64,000 nt of DNA. It comes from Ixodes scapularis. Its lineage: Eukaryota; Arthropoda; Arachnida; Ixodida; Ixodidae. The position numbers were made by a program, and so were the translations under genes. The notes below the pieces were generated by a model. That model was given only the letters and a program-made list of their open reading frames with translations. It was not told where the DNA came from and ran no database searches. The DNA lies in NCBI RefSeq assembly GCF_016920785.2, contig NW_024609835.1:178619109-178683108 (forward strand), given 5' to 3'. Positions 10,644 to 19,808 of this stretch are shown here, in pieces; position 1 is the stretch's first letter; each line of letters starts with the position of its first letter.

Positions 10644-11834
10644 CAACATTTAGGTGGGCGCCTTTTTTAAAAAAAAATTAACATGCTTTTTGTTTGACGA
10701 GTTTCCGGAGGTCGCCAGCACATTCGAAAAAGGAAAGACTCCGGCAACTCCGACTCGGTTGTGCGAATGTTTGCTTGATATTTCTGCACTGCCTCCTCCT
10801 TCTCGTTTTTTCCTTCTCGCAGCTCTACGACATACTCAATTTTCTCCAGCATTAATGATTTCTCATGAGATACCCCGTCACCATTATGCACATTTACAAG
10901 GCGATCAAAAGCCTTTTAGCTGCACGAGCAGTTTCTTTGAAGCTCACTACCCATACAGGCATTGTATTCGATCGACTTGTCTTCCTTTTTTCTTAAAGGG
11001 GCACTAAACCAATGTCTGCGAAAGTCTATTTACGGTCATAAATGTGGATGTGTCTGCAATAGTTCCCGAGGAATCGATTTCTGATGCCGATTTAAGTAGC
11101 AATAGCTACTTAAATTGGTTAAGTGCTTCTTTAATTTTTTAACAGACAATTGCTAACCAACAGATTAAAGCAGGCTCCTCTGTTCCGTGCAATTTGCTCC
11201 GTAATCAGTCGGTCAACTTGACCGTCAAACTATATCTTCAATCTGATATGTTTGGTATACTATCTCCATCACGTGAGCGGATAGTTGAAATAGCTGCAAG
11301 GCTATGTCCTTTTTATCAAGGTAGACCATCTTCTGTGGTGAAGCTAAGGTTCTTGAGAGGCAGGTGCTTTCTTGTGGCCCTTGTGGGTTGCTCTTCACAC
11401 GTCCGTTTGTAGAGCAAGGTTTAGCATGGTGACGGGGTATCTTTTTGGTGGTAGTCTTTATCCGTGCCACAGTTTTCAAGGGCATAAGAGCATTATTTGG
11501 TTGACTGACACTTGGTATTGTGAGTCAAGTAGATTGTCACGGCTGTGCTCATCTTCTTTGTCAATGCTTTCAAAATATTGAGAGGTTATTGTCTGATTGG
11601 CCACTAATTGTAAGTTGGCTTTGTTACAATTTTTTGTCCTCTGATTCCGAGTTATCAGGTTGTAAACCAGACCGAGGTGCCTGCAATTTGACAGGCTTAC
11701 TGTTCTGCAAGGTCCATCAATCTTAACAATACCTAGGTGGTTGAGATGAATCTTCAAAGCTCTACTCTAATTATTTTTATGATTTTATTATTTTTGTTCT
11801 AAGTGATTGCTTCTTTTATGCTTTGTATTTTCAG
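10644..11834. other. No recognised gene; one TTAAAGGGG repeat end
   Basis: A repeat end TTAAAGGGGCACTAAACC starts near 10995, the same class of terminus as elsewhere in the window, without a matching partner that I can see. The minus-strand frame at 10667-10891 (74 codons, EEKEEAVQKYQ-like) has no family I recognise. Confidence 0.35.
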
Positions 11835-11979
11835 AAGTGGGCCTTCAACTCCTTCAGCTGGTGCTGCAAGCCTGCTGGCACAACTTGTGGCCCAGGTACC
11901 AGAATGAAGAGCTGAAAGCACTGTTCGAGCGAGAGGACCAGTGGCCCTTGCGCAGCTCGAAAACCGGACCGGGCAGTCA

Positions 11980-12241
11980 TCAGAGCTATTTATGTTCCAC
12001 TTCCATTAGCTCCAAGATGTTTCGTTGGCACCCTTTAATGGTTTCCGTCCGTGACGTCACAAACAGAATTTCCCTTGTCCTGATTGGCAATATTTGCCTC
12101 TACCTCCCTGTAATTGGCAGGATTTCCCTCCCCGTTAGCCGGCATTTGGGTAAGCATTATCAGTATACAGGAAGCTATGGTTCGGCGGATCGCAAACCCA
12201 ACTACAGCGACGCTTTTTGTCGTGCACGTTGCTAATAGTCT
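11980..12241 (+). repeat. Interspersed repeat family C, copy 1
   Basis: It contains AAGATGTTTCGTTGGCACCC and CCGTGACGTCAC, and ends ACAGCGACGCTTTTTGTCG followed by TGCACGTTGCTAATAG. The end block recurs at 24495-24535, and the first block is inverted at 25765-25830. The copies are diverged. No coding signal. Confidence 0.5.
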
Positions 12242-12249
12242 GCGCCACT

Positions 12250-12445
12250 AGTTGTGTGCAGTGCAAGCGAAGCAACTCCAGGCAAAAAAAAAAGGGCAAG
12301 CACTAGGAAGGCTGGACAGAAGAAGAGGGCGAGGCGAGAAAGAGAGAGCACTAGGAACGTTAGAGAGGAGGGTAGGTTTCTCCCCTCCCCAACCTTTCTA
12401 GTGCTTGGCCTTTCTCCCCTCGTCTGGCATTGCCTTTGTCTGTCC
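12250..12445. repeat. GA-rich imperfect hairpin related to the neighbour at 12453
   Basis: AAGCACTAGGAAGG and GAGAGAGCACTAGGAACG are inversely matched by CCCAACCTTTCTAGTGCTTGGCC. Purine-rich left arm, pyrimidine-rich right arm. The organisation is the same as at 12453-12639 and 58880-59048. Confidence 0.5.
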
Positions 12446-12452
12446 TTCACGT

Positions 12453-12639
12453 AATTATAGTCTGTTACAACTCAAGAATGTAAGGAAAGGGAAAGGAAGG
12501 CTGGGGAGGAGGAAGCAGACGAATTGCTGGAGAAGAGAGGAGGAAGTTTTTCCCTCTTCTATCTAGCATTCCGTCTGCTTCCTCCTCCCCGACCTTCTTT
12601 TCCCTCGCCCCATCTTCTTGAGCTGTAACTTACTATAAT
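12453..12639. mobile_element. GA-rich hairpin element, copy 1
   Basis: Arms of about 85 bp begin AATTATAGTCTGTTACAACT on the left and are inverted as AGCTGTAACTTACTATAAT on the right. Inner arm blocks GGGGAGGAGGAAGCAGACG and CGTCTGCTTCCTCCTCCCC are exact inverses. The loop is about 20 nt. The blocks GGGGAGGA and AGCAGACG recur in the copy at 58880-59048. Confidence 0.65.
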
Positions 12640-12736
12640 GAAACACGGTATACGGGACATGTTGCTTTTTGAAACAATCAAGACTCATGAAAGATTGATA
12701 AGAGCCTGTTGGTATGGTTATTTTAATCTTTAGTGG

Positions 12737-12954
12737 AATAGACCGATCTCACTTAGCGTTCAGCGCATGTGTGAAGCCGCCATAACTTTAGTTCACAAGA
12801 GGCAGGTGGCAGTGCTTGAGACACCTCGTGCCGTCTCGCGCTTTGCACGCGCAGAGCTCCAGCGAGGTTGGGGCACATGCAGAAAGAGGAAAGTTCCCTT
12901 GATGCATTGCAGCAGCAGTGGCTTAGCCAAACTGACCTGTGAAATCAGTCTATT
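12737..12954 (+). mobile_element. MITE family A (AATAGACCGATCTCA ends), copy 1
   Basis: The left end AATAGACCGATCTCAC is inversely matched by TGAAATCAGTCTATT at the right. Internal blocks CATAACTTTAGT, CTCGTGCCGTCTCG, AGAGCTCCAGCGAGGTTG and GCAGCAGTGGC recur in the copies at 24826-25058 (same orientation) and 51650-51857 (opposite orientation). Length 218 bp. No coding capacity. Confidence 0.75.
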
Positions 12955-13510
12955 ACAACTAAAAAAATTGAAATTATTTGTATAAGTTAGGCAATTCCTT
13001 GTTATTTATTTGCCAAATATAATTGTTAGGTGTACATCCTTTAGAGGAATGCTGAAGCGAAATTTTGATTTCGGGAAACAACGCAGAAGCGCTACGCGGG
13101 ACGCTACAAACCTGAAAGCATCATGCATAAATCAATATTTCTAACGGATGGTTGTATTTTTCTGAAAGAAGAGCATGCTTGAACAATGGCCAAAAAGGCC
13201 CGTGACGTCGTGATTCTGGTTTCCTCCTTTTCTCACTTTGACTCCGCGAGGACGCGAAAAGGGAAGGAAGCAAAGCCGTTTCCCCCCTCCTCAACTATTC
13301 TGCAGGAAACACGATCTCGCGATTCTCACTTATCGCATCCTTATCTTACAAAAATATGGCCATCCGTTCGAGATATCGCTTTATGAGTGGTGTTTAGGGG
13401 TTGGTGGCGCCCCGTTGAACACTCCTGCTACCTTATTTTGGGAATTCTAAATTTCTGTTCCTTTCCTTTAAGACCTGTTCACATTAGCACTACACCTGTG
13501 CTGCCAAGTT

Positions 13511-14226
13511 ATTAATCTTGGTGAAGCTTTTAAAGTACTGCATTAAGTCGGTTTGGGGATGCATCACGCTACGATTTACGACAGAGGTGCCCGAAGGTAT
13601 TGGAATCACTGCATCAAAAGCTCAAATGAACAAACTTACCTGAGTAAAAGGTAAAAAAATTACTATTTTTTTCTGCCTACGGCGCCCGTCTGCTAACTGT
13701 GCACCCTTTGACTGGCTCAATAACTGACAGATGGCGACATCAACCCTAGCGGCTTGTAGCTGCTCAGCAGCCGCCCAGTCACACCAAAATCGGACAACCT
13801 TTTTGAGTCATAAATGGTGCACACTTTTTCGGTGCTGTAATTGTCAGAACATTATTTTATTTTTACCCCCAATAAATCACATTAAATGGACACAAAAATA
13901 ATCAAACCGATGGTTCGTTGAATAATTTCAGCTACATGTGGTGTGCTTTTGGCGTGACCGTGGAGCTACTGAACTGCCATAAGGCGTCGGTGCCGTTGCC
14001 GCCATCTGTCGGTTGTTGTGCCAGTCGGAGGATGCGCATATACTAGCACACTGGTGTCATAGGTAGCCAAACCAGTTTTTTTACTTTTTACTCGGGTAAG
14101 TTCATTCTTTGAAATTTTTTCTGCGATGCTTTCACCACCTTCAGGCACCTCTCTGGTAAATCGTAGTGCAATACATTGTGAAGCCAATTTATGCGGTGAT
14201 TTGAAAGGCTTCACCCAGATTCGGGG
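13511..14226. mobile_element. Diverged foldback element with arms of about 250 bp
   Basis: The left arm 13511-13760 is inversely similar to the right arm 13975-14226. Shared blocks include GGTGAAGC, CTACGATTTA, GAGGTGCC(C/T)GAAGGT, GAACAAACTTACC/GAATGAACTTACC, GAGTAAAA and GACAGATGGCG. Arms differ at perhaps a quarter of positions, so the element is old. The minus-strand open frame at 13966-14229 is mostly arm sequence with no family match. Confidence 0.6.
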
Positions 14227-14858
14227 CATTACAATAGTGCAGTACTATTAGTAAGTGCTGGGAATAGTGCTGATTTTGCTCTTTGTTAATGATCTGATGC
14301 TCATACACTGCTGCATCAGTACTAAGTTAAGTTCAAGTCAGCACTGTTTTACTGTTGATTTAGCTCTGTGCCGTATATGTGAGCTATCCCTTATAGTCGT
14401 TTCTCAAAAAGTTGATAACTCTTGCATGTTTGCAGTGCACACGATTATGATAATGGGAGGGCTTTTGCTTCTTCTGCCTAGTGATTGTGCGAGAGTGAAG
14501 AAAATTATAGTTTGTAGGAGTAAATCGCTAGAAATGTATACTAATTTCAATTTCTTAAGCTTACATGCAGCAAGACAGGTATCCTACAGTTTTTGCAATA
14601 GGTCGTTTTGTTTGGTTTGACTTTTTTAAAGCTTGCAATAAGCTGTCAATTTTTCCGGCTTTCAAAATTTTTACACGCTTGATGACATTTTTGCAGGACT
14701 GTCACTCACTCTTAAAGTTACTGAGACTATGAAACGATGGAAAAGGAAACTAGCACAGAAAGGTAGATAGTTATAAACATGTTTAATGTGAACTGTTGAA
14801 AATAAGGGTGTACCTTGGTCTTTCTTTTTTTTTTTAAAGGTTATTACAACAAAATTTT

Positions 14859-15413
14859 AGCACTAATTGTACTGTCTAAATGTTAACCATGTTCTGCCCA
14901 CACCATGGAGACACCAATTTTTTTTTGCTAAAAAAGGCGCCGAAACATTATTTAAATAAACCAAATACTGTCACGTCACACCACATAAAAGCAGCACCGC
15001 TACACGGGAACATGGTGGCAGGCTGTGTGCGCCCGAGCCCTGTCTAACTTGGCTGAACCGGTTTTCTTTTTTCTCCCGTGCTTATTCAACTCCTGCGGAG
15101 AGCGAGGAGGGACAACTCAAGCGGCCAGCTTGCAGTGCATTGACATCATCAAGTGGCGAAGCTCACAGCCACGCCAGCCCCCATATAGCCTTGATTGAAG
15201 GAGAACCAGACGTCACGAACGTGTAAGCTCACAACCACGCCAGCCCCCACGTAGCTTTGACTGAAGGAGAACCAGACGTCGCAAACGTGATGCATATCGG
15301 GAGATCTTCTGAGACACTAGTTCTAGATGTTTTGTGTCTTTTTGAGCAAAAAATTGGTGTCTCCACTGTATGGTCAAAACATGGTTGACATTTAGACAAT
15401 AAAATAGGCACTA
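14859..15413. mobile_element. TIR element with 60-bp inverted ends and an internal tandem duplication
   Basis: The left arm (CTGTCTAAATGTTAACCATG..GGAGACACCAATTTTT, from about 14872) is inverted at 15346-15398 (AAAATTGGTGTCTCC..CATGGTTGACATTTAGACA). Inside, a unit of about 66 bp (GCTCACAGCCACGCCAGCCC..GAACCAGACGTC) is present twice in tandem at about 15162-15290. Confidence 0.65.
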
Positions 15414-16108
15414 CAATTTCGTTGCTATATCACTTTAAAACGATTCTGCCCTTTTACCATATTTTCAGTATCAGTAGTATTGATATTGCTTTGAAGAAAC
15501 TGTCTTCAATTCACTTCTTGAGAAAAGTCTACTCCCCACCTGGTTTGCAAGGTTCATACGATAACGTCGGAAACATCTGTTGTGTTGATTGTGAGTACAT
15601 TTTAACTTAAATGCTTGTGCTTTTTTGGTTACAGGTCCCTTCCAGCACTACGCAGGAAAGAGAATGGCCAACAGCGGACTGATTGCAGGAAGAGTGATTG
15701 CATCTGCCGCTACTACATATAACGAGCAAGCTGCGACGTCTAAGAAGGAGCAGTCAGAGTGTTTAACATAAATAAGCTGAGGTAAAAAATCTGTGACTCT
15801 CATATTATGTTTTATCAAATTCTGTTAAGTTTGAGGTAATTTATTTCAATATTTTAGGACTGATTAAGGAAGAACTTTGAACTTATGGTATGGCTCCGTC
15901 AGGATGTGGCGTACCTCATTGCCGTCTACTGGATTTTCCACATCCACTACGTAAAGAAGGCACATAAGATGCTGACTTTCATTGAACGTGGTTTTGCCGA
16001 CTGCTACATGAAGCCACGGGTGAAGGCACTGGAATTGATAAATTTCTACAGAGCGATCGTGGCTTGTGTACCACAGTTAGCCTAGCGTACCCTACATTGT
16101 AATAAATA

Positions 16109-16266
16109 CCCCTGTCAGTCGGGCATTTAAATGGCCTTCGGAATGAATTCCTTCAAAGAATCAGCAAATCAGTTCACAATCTCGGCTTTGCCTGTGCCCT
16201 TTGGTGTTCGCAGACATTTTTTGAGGAGTTTGCTCTGAAGGCCATTGAAATGGCCGTCTGACGGGG
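16109..16266. mobile_element. Small MITE with TA target site, 158 bp
   Basis: CCCCTGTCAGTCGGGCATTT at the left is inversely matched by AAATGGCCGTCTGACGGGG at the right. Similarity runs 45 bp inward (ATGGCCTTC.GA..GAA..CTCCT/TTCCTT). TA flanks both ends (16107-16108 and 16267-16268), which fits a Tc1/mariner-type MITE. It follows an AATAAA directly. Confidence 0.6.
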
Positions 16267-16417
16267 TATAAGCCAGTTTGCGCCCAAGGCAAAATGAGCT
16301 CTTGTTACACGACATGTGCAAAAAATATTCATAATGCAATAAATTTATTTCGTGCATTGTGCTACCTGCTTATGCCTTTCCTTCCACACTTCCTGGCTTT
16401 GAAGAAACTCCTAGATG

Positions 16418-17100
16418 GATGCGAAGGAATACTCCCGTAGGTATACGACTCTTAGGAGGATGTGAAAGAAGACTCTCGTGGGTCCACGTACTAACTCCCA
16501 AATGGATGTGAAAGAATACTCCCTTAGGTCCCGGCTGTAACTCCCAGGTGGATGTGAGAGAATAGTCCCATAAGTGCACGTAAAAACTCCCATATGGATG
16601 TGAAAAAATAGTCCCATAAATGCACGTAAAAACTCCCATATGGATGTGAAAAAATAGTCCCATAAATGCACGTAAAAACTCCCATATGGATGTGAAAAAA
16701 TAGTCCCATAAATGCACGTAAAAACTCCCATATGGATGTGAAAAAATAGTCCCATAAGTGCACGTAAAAACTCCCATATGGATGTGAAAGAATAGTCCGA
16801 TAAATGCACGTAAAAACTCCCATATGAATGTGAAAAAATAGTCCCATAAATGCACGTAAAAACTCCCATATGGATGTGAAAAAATAGTCCGATAAATGCA
16901 CGTAAAAACTCGCATATGGATGTGAAAGAATACTCCCGTGGATCCACGTAAGCACTCCCAGGTGGATGTGAAAGAATACTCCCGTGGATCCACGTAAGCA
17001 CTCCCAGGTGGATGTAAAGGAACATTCCCGTGAGTCCACGTAAAAACTCCCATAAGGATGTGAAAGAATATTCCCTTGGATCCACCTAGGAACACTGATG
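16418..17100 (-). repeat. 46-bp minisatellite, about 15 units
   Basis: The GGATG anchor recurs at 16418, 16458, 16504, 16550, 16596, 16642, 16688, 16734, 16780, 16826, 16872, 16918, about 16964, about 17010 and about 17056, i.e. every 46 bp after the first. Central units are nearly identical; edge units are diverged. Because 46 is not a multiple of 3, each minus-strand frame passes through all three phases. No unit holds a minus-strand stop, so frames of 268, 224 and 292 codons stay open at once. Their product would be a hydrophobic repeat rich in F, H, W and Y. I see no independent evidence that it is translated. Confidence 0.85.
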
Positions 17101-17332
17101 GAAGTAAATAAATACTCCCATTGATCCATGAACAGACCCCCGTACTGCTGGGAGTTCTGTACATACTCCCTTGCATCCCCCAAAAACCTCTGGCCTGCGT
17201 GGGAGTTCATTCTGAACTCCCATCCTGCAGAGTATAAAAACCTCCCATAAGGGAATGCGCTAGAGGACAAGCGATGTACTCCCATCTGGGTATATTTTCG
17301 TTTAGTGTGTAAGTCATAGCATTCTGCTGAAA
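17101..17332. repeat. Degenerate edge of the minisatellite
   Basis: Pieces such as ATACTCCC, GGGAGTTC and ACTCCCAT continue to about 17290 in both orientations, including CTGGGAGTTCTGTACATACTCCC. A TATA-like GAGTATAAAAACC lies at about 17230. The LINE begins right after. Confidence 0.4.
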
Positions 17333-18640
17333 AAATTATCCAACCTTGGATTCCGCGGTCCTTTCTTTTCTTTACTACAAAATTTTTTAACTGGTCGGAC
17401 ACAAGTAGTTTCTATAGCCAATAACCGAAGCTCCAAAATTGACTTAAAGGCCGGGGTTCCACAAGGATCTGTTTTATCGCCTTTCCTTTTCAACATCTTT
17501 GTTAATGACATGTCCAAAGCAATCTCCGGTTGTAGCCTTTTCCAATACGCGGATGACACGGTTTTGCTCTCGGTCCACCCTTAATCCGGCTACTGCAATC
17601 ACTTCGCTGCAAAACGACACTTGCCGTTTACACGATTGGTTTGAAGCAAATTGTCTAACGATAAATGTATCTAAAACCAAGCTTGCCTGTTTTTATAATC
17701 CCCTTAAAATTCTAACGTCCAACCATCCGCTTTTCATGCACACGTCTGGGTGTATTTCTTGCAACTGCAGTCCTGTAACTTACGTTGATAGGGTTAAATA
17801 TCTTGGGATAGAATTTGATAGCGATTTGTCATGGAACACTCATCTCTCACAGCTTTGCAGAAGACTGCGGAGTGTGTCCTGTTTGCGGTACAATACACGA
17901 TCCTTAATACCTAGTTCGACAAAAAAAACAATAGCCCAAGCATTAGTATACGGAATTTTGCGGTATGGTATAACAATTTTTGGACATAGCTCTGAAGTCT
18001 GGTACAAAAAATTAGATACAATTTTAAAAGGCATTTTTAGAAGCATTGTCTATGGACCAGCGTTGCAAACCGAAGAGGAAAAACTCGCCAACTTAGGTTT
18101 GCCCTTCTTCAGGGCTTTTTTGGTTCAGGCTGTAGTCCTCAAGTACTTTTGGAACGATATATATAAGATACCCCATGTGGCTACTAGATCACTTAGACAC
18201 ACAGAACGATTTAAGTTGTCACAACAAAATATGGGAAGAAGGTTCGGGCCTTCTATGTACCAGCGATTTTCAACAGCCTACCAGACGACGTTTATGATGC
18301 GGACTCCCTGAAGAAACTAAAACGAGCACTTCAAGATCTCAGCAAAACATCATGAATTTGTGTGTCTGTGTGTGCGCGTGACCTTGTGTGTGTTTTGCGT
18401 GAACGCTAACAAACGTGATCTTTTTTCTCTCTTTTCTTTCTTTAATTATCATCGTCAGTACCATAGCGTGGTAACAGTGCTTGAGTCGGGAACTACAAAT
18501 CAGAGGGACATTTTGTACTCATGAAGTGAAGGGTGCTGTCCCACAAGTCATTCAACTGGCTTTGACAGACCCGTATTTCTACCAAGTATGATACATGCAA
18601 AAAAATAAACATTATTATTATTATTATTATTATTATTGGC
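17333..18640 (+). pseudogene. 5'-truncated LINE with broken reverse transcriptase
   Basis: From about 17342 the frame encodes LGFRG, FLTGRTQVV, GVPQGSVLSPFLFNIFVND and QYADDTVLLS, i.e. RT motifs up to the YADD active site of a non-LTR retrotransposon. A frameshift near 17575-17590 moves the reading frame. It continues with NVSKTKLACF, YLGIEFDSDLSW and the thumb/C-terminal part to about 18240. A second frameshift near 18245 leads to a typical C-terminal tail (FNSLPDDVYDADSLKKLKR) with a stop at 18352-18354. A 3' UTR, AATAAA (18604-18609) and an (ATT)n tail (18611-18638) follow. The 5' half of the element is missing. The clade is not assigned. Confidence 0.85.
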
Positions 18641-19808
18641 TTAGGGTAACGTTTTAGATTTGTTTATTTATGAGAATGCGACTGGAGCGGTCGACCGGTC
18701 GTGTCCGCTTGCGTCGACTCGGCAAGAGAGGTCTCGTGTACTGACCTTCGCGCACCGTATACCTTCGTCGAGAAACGTTCGCGCCTCGCAAGCAGCAAGT
18801 TGCCGGCGATCGTTGCCCACCTTGCTGGGTCTTCCGGAACGTTTCCGACGTGCACCTCCTGTAGGAGTGCAATGTCGTCCTGCGTTGCAAATCGCAGTCG
18901 CGAGGATGCCGCCGACTTCGCTCTCACGACGCCGCCAAAGCCGGCCAAAGCTGTCGCCGCGGTCCTGGGTGCCGCCATTTTTCGACTGCTCGCCGAATGA
19001 ACATCTTGCGTGTTCTTTTTGATCCGCTTTGCCAGAGCCGTAAATTTCCGCGTGCTTATAGCGTCACCATGCTCTTCAAAAGAAATATTGAGAATGAAAA
19101 CGTTTCCAATAATTTTATTTCAGATTAAACCATGCCGCAGCTGGCTGGTCAAGCACGCTTTCCTGCGGGGCACGGAGGCTACGAGTACAAGCATACATAG
19201 CCAAATTCGATCGCGGAGCCTCCGTCAATCGTCCCGAGGAAACGGCACCTTTTATCAATGCTATCGCGGGGAGAAATCCATGACCTACTGATGTCCAGTG
19301 CATAGCGACAACTTCGGCGATTTCTGGAAAAGTCGTTCGTCCGTCGGCGATGAACTACGGGAAGAGGCTTACAGTTGAGCAGATTACAGCGTTTACGCAT
19401 ACTGCGAGCGGTGAACATTTGCACTTTGCACTCTTCAGCTGCACGGCGATCTGGTTCGACCGCGGTAGGTCCCGGAAAGAATTGCCGAGCTGTACACCAC
19501 GCACTTTCACGTAACACTGAACTTCGCGAACACTACGTCGCCCCATGCTGCCCCAGTCGAGGTAGCCGCCATCTTGAAACTGGTGCTCTCGCTGGGCCCG
19601 AGATCTCTCCAGAGCTTCCTGCAAAGCGGAGAGCGTTGTGGGACGGCGAAAACGATCTGCGAAAACTCCGCAAAGCACAAAACACAGGTTTGGCGCATGC
19701 GCAATGGTGACGACGCTATTCTTTACGTACGCAAAGCTTTAGCGTGCTCTATTCCAAAACTGCCTAATCGTTAGTTTCTTTGGTGTGCATGAACATCTGG
19801 CAGAAGTA
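18641..19808. other. GC-rich sequence without recognised gene
   Basis: Both strands carry 90-120-codon open frames, as expected for GC-rich DNA, with no motif I recognise. The right end (about 19700-19772, ACGACGCTATTCTTTACGTA..AAAACTGCCTAAT) is inversely repeated at about 23590-23655, outside both ends of the 19809-23466 segment. Confidence 0.4.

Larger units (their letters stand above)
11835..16106 (+). other. Candidate spliced transcript, three weak exons
   Basis: Possible exon A is 11835-11895: acceptor TGTATTTTCAG, donor CCCAG|GTACCA, open in all three frames. Possible exon B is 15635-15781: acceptor TTTTTTGGTTACAG, donor CTGAG|GTAAAA. Possible exon C starts at 15858 (acceptor AATATTTTAG) and runs to an AATAAA at 16101-16106. 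Splicing A to B in the frame starting KWAFNSFSW leads to a stop at 15769-15771. No frame gives a protein I recognise, so this may be a non-coding RNA, the 3' end of a gene, or chance. The large intron is filled with TIR elements. Confidence 0.25.

Noticed and set aside
15885..16085. 66-codon frame MVWLRQDVAYLIAVYWIF and following
   Set aside because: It looks protein-like, but lies after an in-frame stop of the candidate transcript, has no family I can name and is short. Kept only as part of the candidate transcript.
16418..17100. CRISPR-like regular spacing of repeats
   Set aside because: The 46-bp units are contiguous with no unique spacers, and the genome is eukaryotic.
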